Part shown: positions 55,449 to 64,000 of the stretch, one piece after another
Position numbering within the stretch: the stretch's first letter is position 1
Layout of the letters: the number at the start of each line of letters is the position of its first letter
Origin: Mesostigma viride
Lineage: Eukaryota; Streptophyta; Mesostigmatophyceae; Mesostigmatales; Mesostigmataceae
Assembly (NCBI GenBank): GCA_009746045.1
Contig: RPFO01000552.1
Span: 62,001-126,000, forward strand
Direction: 5' to 3'
Length of the DNA: 64,000 nucleotides
The notes under the pieces: model-generated
Told to the model about the DNA's origin: nothing
Seen by the model: only the letters and a program-made list of their open reading frames with translations
Databases searched by the model: none
Made by a program: the position numbers and the translations under genes

Positions 55449-56636
55449 TCAAGCACTGGCGTCGCTGGGGGATGCCGTGGGCACCGTCCCAGCTACTGAC
55501 TCAGCACCTGCTTGGTTCGCTGCCTCCAGCTCTCGCTCTTGAGCAGTGGCTGCGATGGGCGTCTCTGGCCGCTCCTCGTCGCTGCCAGCGGCGTCCTCCC
55601 CGTCGGCGTAGGGTCCAAACACTCTGCTAACGGGTCGCCCGTCTGCAGACTTCTCCACTGGGATCCGGGGCTCGCTCCCACTCGAGCGATCCCACTCAAG
55701 GTTCCTCACCCACCGCGTTCCACCACCCCGCTTGTCGTTGCAAGCCCCACGACCACCGTAGTCGTGTTCGGGCTCTTGCGGGACGTGCAGCTCAGCACGA
55801 CGTCGTGCAGCGTACCCTTCTGTGGTACCGTCGCCTTGATCTATCTGCTGAGATGAACGTTCGATGATCCCCTCTGGCTGATCAACGAATTGGTAATGGA
55901 AGTCTTCTGGCGTTACCTCCCGACCCGTGATGACCTCGACCACTGGATCGTGTGCGTCTGGTTCCGCCGCCCGCGGTGTGTCGAGTGTTGACCAAATCCC
56001 AAATGGTCGTGTGGTTATCACCCACCGGTCTGCGTTGCCCCGTGACTCCTGCAAAAGAATGTTCACGAGGTGTTCGCACGTTTGTGAAACCACCTCTGCC
56101 GACGACCAGGGGTTGTCGACTTCGCGCGCCTGCGCTTGCCTGATCACGTCCGGGACTTCAACTCCCGCGCCCAGCACAGACGTTGCCACCTGATGGTTGA
56201 ACAGTCGCGCTGCTCCCAGTCCAATGGCCACGATCTGGCCCAGTGCCTCCCGCGCCAAATCCAGCTGCGACACGGTCACGTGCCCGCCCTGGTGAGCCAC
56301 CTCCAGACCGTAAATGGTCGAGGACAGCTCGTCCCGTATTGACACAAACTTTTCGACGGCCTCTCGCGACAATTCGCCGGGAGCTGTCGAAGCCTCAATC
56401 TGCATCACAATGGGGTCGCTCGCCGCCGGCCCTGCTGCAGTTCCGCAAACTGCTACCCAACCTTTCTTCGCCAGCCCCCTTGCCAGGTACGCCGCCTGGA
56501 CGAAGGTTGATGCGGTGCTCGGATGAGCGTAGGGATGAAAAGGTCGTGATCGCTCCGGGGCTCCTACCCGAAGCTGCGGCTGCGAGCTCTGGCTTTGCGA
56601 AGGCTCAATGGCCTGTTCCCTCGGCACGTTGGACAT
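55449..56636 (-). CDS. ORF0 of copia B
   Basis: This 395-aa protein is homologous to ORF0 of A over its full length. The start M-S-N-V-P-R-E-Q is 26 bp after the LTR. Conserved blocks are A-S-T-F-V-Q-A-A-Y-L-A-R, G-W-V-A-V-C-G, S-S-Q-Q-I-D-Q-G-D-G-T, R-R-A-E-L-H-V and W-V-R-N-L-E-W. The frame is intact even though gag of the same copy is broken. The function is unknown. The gene ends 51 bp before gag. Confidence 0.85.
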   Translation of the reverse strand: MSNVPREQAIEPSQSQSSQPQLRVGAPERSRPFHPYAHPSTASTFVQAAYLARGLAKKGWVAVCGTAAGPAASDPIVMQIEASTAPGELSREAVEKFVSIRDELSSTIYGLEVAHQGGHVTVSQLDLAREALGQIVAIGLGAARLFNHQVATSVLGAGVEVPDVIRQAQAREVDNPWSSAEVVSQTCEHLVNILLQESRGNADRWVITTRPFGIWSTLDTPRAAEPDAHDPVVEVITGREVTPEDFHYQFVDQPEGIIERSSQQIDQGDGTTEGYAARRRAELHVPQEPEHDYGGRGACNDKRGGGTRWVRNLEWDRSSGSEPRIPVEKSADGRPVSRVFGPYADGEDAAGSDEERPETPIAATAQERELEAANQAGAESVAGTVPTASPSDASA

Positions 56637-56661
56637 GAAGAAGTAAGGAGACAATAATACG

Positions 56662-57304
56662 AGTTAGAAAGAGCTCCCAACGTATGTGAGCTCTTGATCT
56701 TTCACAGCGCGTCTTAGCCAATGTTGCAAGGCAGCAACCTTAAATCTGTTCACCAGGCCACGACCACAATGGGCACTTCCACGACCAAGGTGGCACCCAC
56801 GGTTCGTGCTTTCCGAGATAGCTGGTCATCCCCCATGACCAAGCTATATCCTTGCGTTGTTCCTCGTTCCCATCGGTGTGACGAGGCACGTGCAGGCGTG
56901 CAAGCAAATCCTCAACGTCCACTGGCATCAGTGCAGAGCCAGGACGAACTGGATTTGCCTAGACTCTGCAACCTAGGAAGTACAGGACCTGTCACAAGCC
57001 TGCAAGGCCTAGTATCCTTGCAGACCTGTGCCAGCTCCAGTATTCCACCAGTCACAGGCTGCTGCTCCTCTGATCTACGTGGACCACAGTCACGTGATAA
57101 TCAGGCTAAGCCTGTGCAGGCACGGCCTGCCACGTGTCCTGTCCACTATGCCAGAGGACTGCACCCTAGTCGGCCACGGATGGCTAGGACTTCGGGACTT
57201 GATATCTTTCTCGTCCCTTGTCTGTTTCAGGCGGTCAGCACGGCGTTGGAAAGGTCTTTCCAAACTGCGTCCACTTAGCATATTGGTTGCCCAAAATGCT
57301 AACT
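56662..57304 (-). repeat. 5' LTR of copia B
   Basis: This 643-bp LTR starts AGTTAGCATTTTGGG (minus strand) and ends CTTTCTAACT, followed by CGTATTATTG. The outer flank is TTAGC. Confidence 0.93.
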
Positions 57305-57309
57305 TTAGC

Positions 57310-58917
57310 ATGGGAGCCAAGGCCAGGGCACACTCTAACTCCTCCCGCACCCCGGCCCACAGCACCCAGGATCGCTGCCCTCACCCTTGCAGGCTGATGA
57401 ATTTGAAACATTGCTGCCAAATGGACAAGCAGCTGCGGCTTAACATCTGCAGCCACAACCACCGCCCCAAGACGGCAGCCAGCCCCTCGGCCGTAGCTCG
57501 GCCTCGAGTGAGTATAGCCTGCGTGTGGGCGATCACAAGGTTGAGCTGCTTGACCGTTGGTTCCAGCACGCCGTTCCGTCGGTGCACCACCCCTAGGGCT
57601 TCTAGCTCGTCCCCTTCCAGGCTCGCCATCTTAGTCTTCTCCTTAGACGGCACAAGGTTGTTAGGGAGGTAGCCTTCCTCAATAGCGCGCGTGATGAGCT
57701 GGTTCACCGCCTCGCAGGTCCGCCCGTTGCTGGCCACCAAGTCATCAATGGTGATGGACAGCATGGGGGCAGGGGGGTTTTCCAGGTCAATCTGAAGCTC
57801 CCCGGCGCGCTCCTCCTTGTACTCGATGGCCAAGCGCAGTGGCTGGCCACACTCGTCGCGCACCAAGGTGAGCTCACCTGCGCTTGAGAGGTAGTTGACC
57901 TGGCGCCTCGGATCCAGGGCACCGGTCATGTAGAGCACCATCTCATGGATGGCCTCCCCCAGCGCCACCGCATGGGAATGTCCCATGGCCAGCACCTTGA
58001 GCACGGGCCACACCTTCCGCCTCGGCCCTGCCAGACCTACGCTAGTCGACCACACACTAGGAAGCCCTTGGTAGTCCCACCACCACTCGGGCACCTTGAT
58101 GGAGTAGTAGTATGACACGAGGTCGCTCTTGGCGCAGTAGCACCAGCCCTTGATGTAGACCTCCACGAGGATGCCCAGGTGGGGTAGCAGGATCTTGGGG
58201 GGGTCCACCCACAGCAGGTTGCCCAGCTTCCTGTTGACGATGAACCGAAGCTCGCCCACCCCCTTGGCCACTCCAAAGCAGCCATCCACCCACTTGGGCC
58301 GCCTCTCCCGGAACGCCACCATGTCCACGCCCGCTGCCCGGCTCATGAGCTTGCCCCATTCATCCATGGAGCATCCCCGGCTGGGCTTGGGCACATTCCA
58401 ATACTTTGCGCTCGCCACGACCGCTGGCTTGATGCAGTTCTCTTCGCTGGCATATATCTCCCGCCAGCTCGGCCGCATAGCCAACAGATCGAGCAGCCGT
58501 GCCTTCCCCGCCACCTCGACCGCCTTTGGCAAACTCACCGCGTCCGCGCGCAGTTGTTCATACTTATTCTGCTTCCCATATATTGCATCAGCACCTTCTT
58601 GCTCCTGGACTGTCGCAACGCCCCCTACGCGGCGACTGTGCCAGGTGCAGTGCCTCTTGACCCTCGCAAGGGCCTCCTCCCTCCCCTTAGAGCACGCCCC
58701 TCTAGGGTTAGGAGGAGGGTCTTGCCCCCCTCCCCACAGCCAATTAAGCCAACGCACTACCTTGCATTGCAGTGTGTACTCGCGGTGGCGGCGCGTGGCA
58801 CGCTGTCGCCGGCGTGCCGATCTCACCCTGCCCCACGCGGTGTACGCTGGCCTAAGTGGGTATGGCAGCGGGAAAAGGGAGCGGTCCCGCTGGGATTCTA
58901 TTTCCCTACTTGTTGAG
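57310..58917 (-). pseudogene. DIRS-like reverse transcriptase
   Basis: A Pro/Arg-rich N-terminal part precedes the RT. Motifs include R-F-I-V-N-R-K-L-G-N, motif A as K-S-D-L-V-S-Y-Y-Y-S-I-K, and motif C as I-T-I-D-D-L-V. The later block L-G-V-V-H-R-R-N-G-V resembles the DIRS thumb. An in-frame TGA lies at about 57381-57383, after F-I-S-L-Q-G. The frame continues open beyond it to the copia B border (L-W-A-G-V-R-E-E-L-E-C). It belongs with the RNase H at 48209-48814. Confidence 0.85.
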
Positions 58918-59205
58918 CCTTGCTGAGCTTGTCCAAGAGGATCGCAGTTTGGAGAGCTGCCTTGACAGCCGGGGTGGCTGACAGTGCAGCCTCCTCCCCC
59001 AATGGCAGGAGGTGGCTGGGCACCTTCCACCCCCCCCCTCCTTGCCCCTCCACCTGCAGCAAGGCCGCCACCACCCTCATTAGGTACTCCATGCCCACAA
59101 GCTCCCCGGCTGCTGAGCCCAGCTCCTTGAGAAGGGTGTCCATGGCCAATGCAATGTTCGTGACAATTTTCCTGTTCTCAGTTAAAGCCCCCGACTGGCT
59201 GAGCT
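58918..59205 (-). pseudogene. Gag-like end of the DIRS element
   Basis: A frame on the minus strand encodes N-I-A-L-A-M-D-T-L-L-K-E-L-G and ends A-Q-Q-V-G-K-stop, just before the RT frame. It is helical and Leu/Ala-rich. Its place upstream of RT fits the C terminus of a DIRS Gag. No motif confirms this. Confidence 0.4.
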
Positions 59206-59908
59206 ATGGCGGTCGGTCACGATGAGCTTGGGATAAGGTGAACACAGAGAACTGCTGTCGGAGCTGGCCAACCATTGGTTTATGTCTTAGCCAGCAAAGC
59301 CTATCCGGTTAGCCGTAACCGTGGGACAAGCTAGCTGTCCGTACCGACCCGGATAAGGCCCCGGACTCAGTGGGGCCTAGGTGGCGCCGGCCCTAGGCGC
59401 CGCCCTTAGACCGGTCGACCGCATCGGACCGCCGGATTATAGCCGGCGGCTTAGCGGACGCTAGCGGAAGGCGTGCGGACGGACATGGGGAACTCAGAGC
59501 CAGATCCTAGGGCTCTAGAGTTACTCAACTCCGACATACTCTTTTGTTCTTTGATTAATTATCAAAATAATTACATCAAATGCAGACCATACAAAACCCT
59601 CTAAGGTAGGGAACTCAAGGGGGCCTCAAGGCCGTCAAAATCACCACGGTATCGACCCGCGCCCTTGTGATCACACATGAATAGTGATGTAATAAGTGTC
59701 GAGCAAAAAAACCAACTATGCCACCAGACAAAAGGTGACCCATTTATTAGGACCAGTGACCCGCCGACGGGCCCAAGGCACCGTCCAACGTGGCTAGGGT
59801 ATGGTCAGGACAAGCAAAAAACTACCACCATGATATTCGTGAATGCTAGCAACACAGGGTGAGTTATGGCTGTATTCATAAAGCACCCGAGCCGTAACCC
59901 TGTGTGGC
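59206..59908. other. Unassigned interval, probably 3' region of element T
   Basis: No gene. It lies between the DIRS gag fragment and the pol stop of element T and is likely to contain the T 3' untranslated region and 3' LTR. No LTR could be identified because the partner is outside the window. Confidence 0.4.
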
Positions 59909-61660
59909 TCACGGGTGTTGCATCGTCATGCGCTTGCGCAACACTGCGTACTGCGGGGCAGCCTCCCGCGCCTCCTTGGTGAGTGCATCCGCGGGATTGA
60001 GTTCATCCGCGATGTGCTGGAGACGCGTGACGCAGGAGGCCGCCTCAGCGAGTACGAGGTAATCAACGTCCTGTGACCGCGCATAGGGATTGTCAAGGAA
60101 GGCCAAACAACTTTGTGAGTCAGTGTGCACCGTGCTAGTCCAGTGAAGAGTGAACCCACACGAGCCAAATACCCAACCCAGCAAGTACCGCAGCCACATG
60201 CCATGTGAGATAGCTGAAACAATGCCCCGGCATTCAGCCGTGTTGGGGCTAGTGGCAATGCGGCTGTGCAAGCGCGAGTACCAATCTAACAACATGCCAG
60301 GCTGGCCCTCATTGCTGATAAAGAACAGTGCCCCCATGCGGGCCCGCACTTGGCTGACTGTGCGCGTCTCTAGATTAGCATCCGTCACTATCTCGAGGTG
60401 CACCGGCTGTGAGCAATCGAGCCCACGAAGCACAATGCCGGGCGTCATGGCCAGCTGCCGCCGAACATGAATGGACCCTAGTCCTTCCAGCACATCATCG
60501 GGCAGGCGAGCGAGCACTGCCAAATCAGGTGCCACCGTGTCCGCCAACCACCCGAGCTTGCCCTTAACCGAGGGCCCATGGGTTGCCAACAGCGGGGACG
60601 GGAGGTCGGCCAGCAGGTCAACCACATAGTTGCGGCTATCCTGCATGTGCATGACCCATTCGCCAGAACGCGAATCCCGCTGCAACGTAGACTGCACGCC
60701 GCAAAACACCACGGGTTTACCCTCCTCATGATCCACCGCCCTGCCCAGGGGAAACTTAGCCGCCACTGCAGCAAGAAACTGGGTAGCAAATGTGCGAGGT
60801 GCCACCAGCTTGAAGTCATCGCCATGCCACACGAAGAGGGCTGGCTCGCCAGGGACGCCGGTGGGGACCACAAAGAAGTTAGGATCAGCGCGATGGTACG
60901 TGGCCCCTAAGCTCTGCAAGACCTCCTCCGCGGAAATGCGGAAGATGATGGGAGAGCTCTGCAGCCCCTCCACCCCTGTCAACAGCTCGATATACTCGCT
61001 GCCAATGGTGCCATCCTGCCAGACCACCGGGACCTTCACCACGTAGCGGGTGCCTTGCCATGTTTGCTGCGCGACCCCAGCGTCGCTGTGGAGGAATGCC
61101 CGCTGAAAGTCACCGCACCACATCCCGTAGTCCTTGCCCGCGTTCCGCTTGCCCAAGTAGATGACCGTCAGTAGCCGATGCGAAACATGGTTGAGCCCAG
61201 GGGTATAAAGATCCTTGGCATCCAGCGGGGAGGACCCCTTCGTCTCCGTGACCACGGGCCTAACCCGGAACACCACCGAAGAGTTGGTCTCGTCCGGCTT
61301 GTAGGTGAGCACGAACTTCAACCGCAACCGCGTGGCCCCGGCTGGCACACTCTCCAATCCTCGGTAGACCTCGCGCTCTCGCCACTGCTCCTTGGCTCGA
61401 ATGAACGCGTCGCGCCACAAAGCAAACTTGAGAGGATCTTGACAGTCCAGGACAAGTTGCTCCCACGTCACAGGGCTATCCGCCGCCAGTGAGTGTGAGT
61501 GGAGGCCGAAGCTGCGCGGGTGCCAATCCTGAGGCTGAATGATGGACTGGACGAGCGGCGGTGTGGAAAACGCCGCCATCGGTAAGCGCCGCACGACGCC
61601 GGGCTGCCCGACCACCACCCCCAATGGAGCGTGGTACTCGCGAAGCGGGATGCTGCCCAC
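59909..61660 (-). pseudogene. Copia T reverse transcriptase and RNase H
   Basis: RT blocks: L-R-L-K-F-V-L-T-Y-K, R-P-V-V-T-E-T-K-G, D-L-Y-T-P-G-L-N, motif A as C-G-D-F-Q-R-A-F-L-H-S, L-L-T-G-V-E-G-L-Q-S-S-P-I-I-F, and motif C as F-V-W-H-G-D-D-F (60815-60826). RNase H has D-W-Y-S-R-L-H-S, N-T-A-E-C-R-G, H-T-D-S-Q-S-C and L-N-P-A-D-A-L-T-K. It ends at 59909. The frame is open. It is separated from the protease-like domain by one frameshift near 61655. Confidence 0.92.
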
Positions 61661-62245
61661 CCCGCGACTGACAGCAAGTCAGCGGACACTGAGAACCCCG
61701 GGTATGATACGAAAGGTTCGCCCAGCAAGGCCACATCCTCGTAGCCATCCACGACGTGAAACGGCGTGTCAATGCCCAACACCGGCAGCACCACCATCCC
61801 GGTAACTTGATATGCCGAAGTGCCTGCAAAGTCGGTCACCGATTTGTACGGCGACTCTAGCACTGGATACAGGGTGGCTGCCCGACGAGAGATAATAGAC
61901 ACGGATGCTTGCGTGTCCACAGCCACCAGCTGCCACGGTCTACACGTAGGAAACAAGGCTGACTTAACCGGCCTGACCCCCTGTGAGAGAGTTTTGACCT
62001 GAGCCACCCCTGATGCAGCTTTCGCTTTAAGCGCCTGAGCACGCCACAAGGCCGTGACCGTTGAAGCCAGGTCCCTAGGTGGGCGAGGCGCATGGGCAGG
62101 ACCCTGACCCTCCGGCGAGGCCACGCTAGGCGGGCCTCCCACATTATCCGTGGCTAGCACAGGAGGTGAGTCACTACGTGCACTAGGTCCCGTCAAACCC
62201 ACCCCATCCTCATCCCACCCATCCACGGGGTCATATTGGGGCCCA
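61661..62245 (-). pseudogene. Copia T retropepsin-like domain, downstream of integrase
   Basis: It encodes L-V-A-V-D-T-Q-A-S-V-S-I-I (61891-61927), V-L-G-I-D-T-P-F-H-V-V-D-G-Y and V-A-L-L-G-E-P-F-V-S-Y-P-G, closely matching element E. The active-site triad is D-T-Q instead of D-T-G. The frame is joined to integrase by a shift at a run of eight C (minus strand, about 62247-62254) and to RT by a shift near 61655. Position and conservation point to the element's protease. Confidence 0.8.
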
Positions 62246-64000
62246 GGGGAGGGGGGGGTGTAGCTGTGTCTGCCCCTGGGAGCGACCCGTGGGGTACCAC
62301 CTCAGATGCTACGACAGGCGCATTATCCTTCACTACCCACCCCAGTGCCCTGTTGGCTGCCAGCTCACTCTCCATGCTATCCCCTTGCTTATAGCCTGCC
62401 ACCGATGCCCATGGTACCCTATACACCCGATCATTCCACTCTATGTCTATGACCCGCAGCGGCCAGTCTAACTTTGTGATGGCCCCAGGCCCCTGCATGG
62501 TGCCCCGTTTGCCGCTGGGCGAGCTCTCCTTGTGGAACATGACCAACTGCCCGACCTCAAAAGCGCTAGACAAATCAGGCAGCGTGGCATCCTTGAGCCG
62601 CAGCTTGGCGGCGGTATCCTGTAGATGCTGTTGGTATGCCTCTACTACCTCGGGTGAGTAGGTGCCCGCTGACAGCCCCCGAGGCGTGACTAGCCCAAAG
62701 CCCTTGACATCAAGCACGTGCCTATGGTTGCACACATGCATGAGCTCCTTGCACCACGCCGTCTTGACCGCGTAGGATTTGCCATGTGGGTTATCCTGTC
62801 GCTTGGCTGCCACAGTCTTGACATAGCTTACAGTGCGATCTATCATGCCCATATTGCCGTGATCCTCACGCCCCACGATGACCACGGCCTCCATCCCCGG
62901 CAAACCTTGCACACAGCGGAACTGCTGGTCTAGCATGAGCTCCACTACGGGATGAAAGAAAGCCAGGCTGATCTTGATAGCCCTGTGCAGGTCAGCCTCA
63001 TACATGTGGGGCAGCGGCTCAATGTAGGTGACCTTGCTGAACCTATCCTTGACTATGAAATAGGTGTCCCCCCCTTCCATGTGCATGACATCCCCCACAA
63101 GGTACCCTCGCTCCAAGGGTGGAGTCTTGGCATGCCGCCTACGCGACTTCTTCCTGATCTTGATGCAGGCAGGACACTGAGCACGCACATTCTTCAGCTC
63201 GTTGTATAAAGGTGCCCCCAACATGTGTGCCCCCTCTACCTCGGCTTGGGCCTCATGCCCGTATGCACGGTGCATCTGGTATGCTAACAGTTTCAGGGTG
63301 ACAGCCTGAGGTGCAGTGGCATTGTCAGGATTCTCAACAGGTGGGGTGACTACTGGGGTAGTGACATTGGCTAACTGGGCAGCTTCAGAGGCTGCACGAA
63401 AGGCCGCCCGTGTGAGCACCTTGCCAATGTGAAGATCCACACTAGGGTGGTGTGTACCGAGAACATCTGCCCGCCCAGCATTCTCTTGCACTGTCACAAC
63501 ATTCCTCATAGGCCCAACCGCCCCAGTATCTAGCTGGGGTGCTGCAGTAGTGCTTGGTCGCTCGGCGTTGTACACACCCGACCTAGAAGACACCACATTG
63601 CTTAGGTCACGCATTGTAGACCCGTGCTCAGGAAGCACGTGATCCTGGCGCGACAGAGCCAGAGCAGCATCAACGGATTGCGTGAGCACATCACGGAATG
63701 AGACAGAGGATGCAGTCACGTTGCTTTTAGGAACGACGTCAGGCTCTACGACGGCCCGGTTCAGCGTGATGCATTGAGCAAAAGAAGGGGTATCGAGCGT
63801 GCTCTCACCTGACTTTCGTGCTGCCCGTCGCTCTGCCCACTCCTCGCGTGTGCCGTGGACGACGATGCGCTTGGCCTTGCACGCCTCCACGCTGTGACCA
63901 CGCAGAACGTCGTGGCACTTGGGGCAAAGGTTGTCCTCGAGCTCCAGGTCCGGACGAACTCGGCAGTCATCCCGGACATGGCGACGTCCGAAGCAGCGCT
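62246..64000 (-). CDS. Copia T: Gag zinc knuckles, GAG-pre-integrase and integrase
   Basis: From the window edge the frame reads two knuckle-like motifs (the second C-P-K-C-H-D-V-L-R-G-H-S-V-E-A-C) directly into pol, with no stop. Integrase: H-R-A-Y-G-H-E ... C-P-A-C-I-K, V-G-D-V-M-H-M-E-G, M-L-D-Q-Q-F-R-C and G-M-I-D-R-T-V. The last has Asp where the third catalytic Glu is expected. The C-terminal module is V-M-F-H-K-E-S-S-P-S-G-K-R-G. A lone L-D-T-G-A at about 63510-63532 lacks retropepsin context. Confidence 0.88.

Larger units (their letters stand above)
48815..57304 (-). mobile_element. Copia element B, complete, 8.5 kb
   Basis: The LTRs are 48815-49462 and 56662-57304, flanked by TTAGC at 48810-48814 and 57305-57309. 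Minus-strand order is LTR, ORF0, gag, UGA, pol (integrase, retropepsin-like, RT, RNase H), a 1-kb 3' untranslated region, polypurine tract and LTR. The LTRs differ by about six substitutions and two small indels, so insertion was recent. Pol is one open frame of 1191 codons after the UGA. Gag carries three one-base deletions relative to A. Confidence 0.96.
46488..59205 (-). mobile_element. DIRS-like (tyrosine recombinase) retroelement, split by copia B
   Basis: In minus-strand order: a gag-like fragment (59205-58918), RT (to 57310), [copia B 48815-57304], RNase H (48814-48209), tyrosine recombinase (48174-47269) and terminal repeats. Deleting B plus one TTAGC makes RT and RNase H contiguous, as in DIRS elements. 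The 5' end is not defined. Confidence 0.85.
59909..64000 (-). mobile_element. Copia element T (pol and gag end), runs off the right edge
   Basis: It has the same domain order as B and E: zinc knuckles, integrase, retropepsin-like, RT, RNase H. Its sequence is close to relic U. Two single-base frameshifts are present. LTRs were not identified. Confidence 0.9.

Noticed and set aside
57381-57383. In-frame TGA in the DIRS RT as a readthrough signal
   Set aside because: The context is TGA-GGG, there is no second copy to compare, and the element has another frameshift. A simple mutation is more likely.
63510-63532. L-D-T-G-A upstream of integrase in element T as the true protease
   Set aside because: It has no preceding hydrophobic strand, no downstream I-L-G-type motif and no counterpart in B, E or U. 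It is kept only as a caveat to the domain-order finding.

Overview
The window is eukaryotic and is made almost entirely of nested transposable elements; I found no host gene. Spliceosomal introns with GTAAGT donors, copia LTR elements, DIRS-type tyrosine-recombinase retroelements, CACTA, hAT and piggyBac-like DNA transposons, and TGTAA motifs near 3' ends suggest a green alga or related photosynthetic eukaryote. That assignment is an inference; the species cannot be named from this sequence.

Layout. 1-5896: copia element A (minus strand, running off the left edge), carrying a 0.79-kb TIR element. A sits inside a CACTA fragment (5897-8063). 8064-9076 and 30126-31568 are two halves of copia element D. 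They are separated by copia element E (9077-30125), which has its own LTRs. E is itself split by a complete 10.2-kb CACTA transposon (11532-21718), which carries a 1.5-kb hAT-like non-autonomous element (19471-20975), and by a 2.1-kb insertion X (24429-26566). 31569-35393: remains of another LTR element holding a tandem array of 326-bp palindrome-ended units, one of them hit by a piggyBac-like element. 35394-38761: copia relic U (minus) holding a 666-bp miniature element with palindromic terminal repeats. 38762-44038: copia relic C, whose LTR contains a 3.3-kb hAT element. 44039-45994: copia gag relic V (plus). 46488-59205: a DIRS-like retroelement split by the nearly intact 8.5-kb copia element B (48815-57304). 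59909-64000: copia element T (minus), running off the right edge.

Most insertion boundaries were fixed by removing the insert and checking that the interrupted sequence or reading frame is restored. These are the CACTA element in E, E in D, X in the E zinc knuckle, the hAT element in LTR C, the hAT-like element in the CACTA 3' region, the piggyBac-like element at TTAA, B in the DIRS element (TTAGC duplication) and the miniature element in U (TGCTT duplication).

The most interesting biology is in the copia elements. Three families (B, E, T) have the order Gag - integrase - retropepsin-like domain - RT - RNase H, so the protease-like domain lies after integrase, and its active site reads D-T-Q or D-T-N instead of D-T/S-G. 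All three RTs carry HGDD in motif C. In four copies (A, B, U, V) Gag and Pol are in one frame separated by a single UGA, which in A and B is UGA-CUAG, a known readthrough context. A, B and D carry an extra ORF of about 390 codons between the LTR and gag. The LTRs start AGTTAG and mostly end CTAACT instead of TG...CA, and the miniature element shares AGTTA...TAACT ends and a 5-bp target duplication with them.
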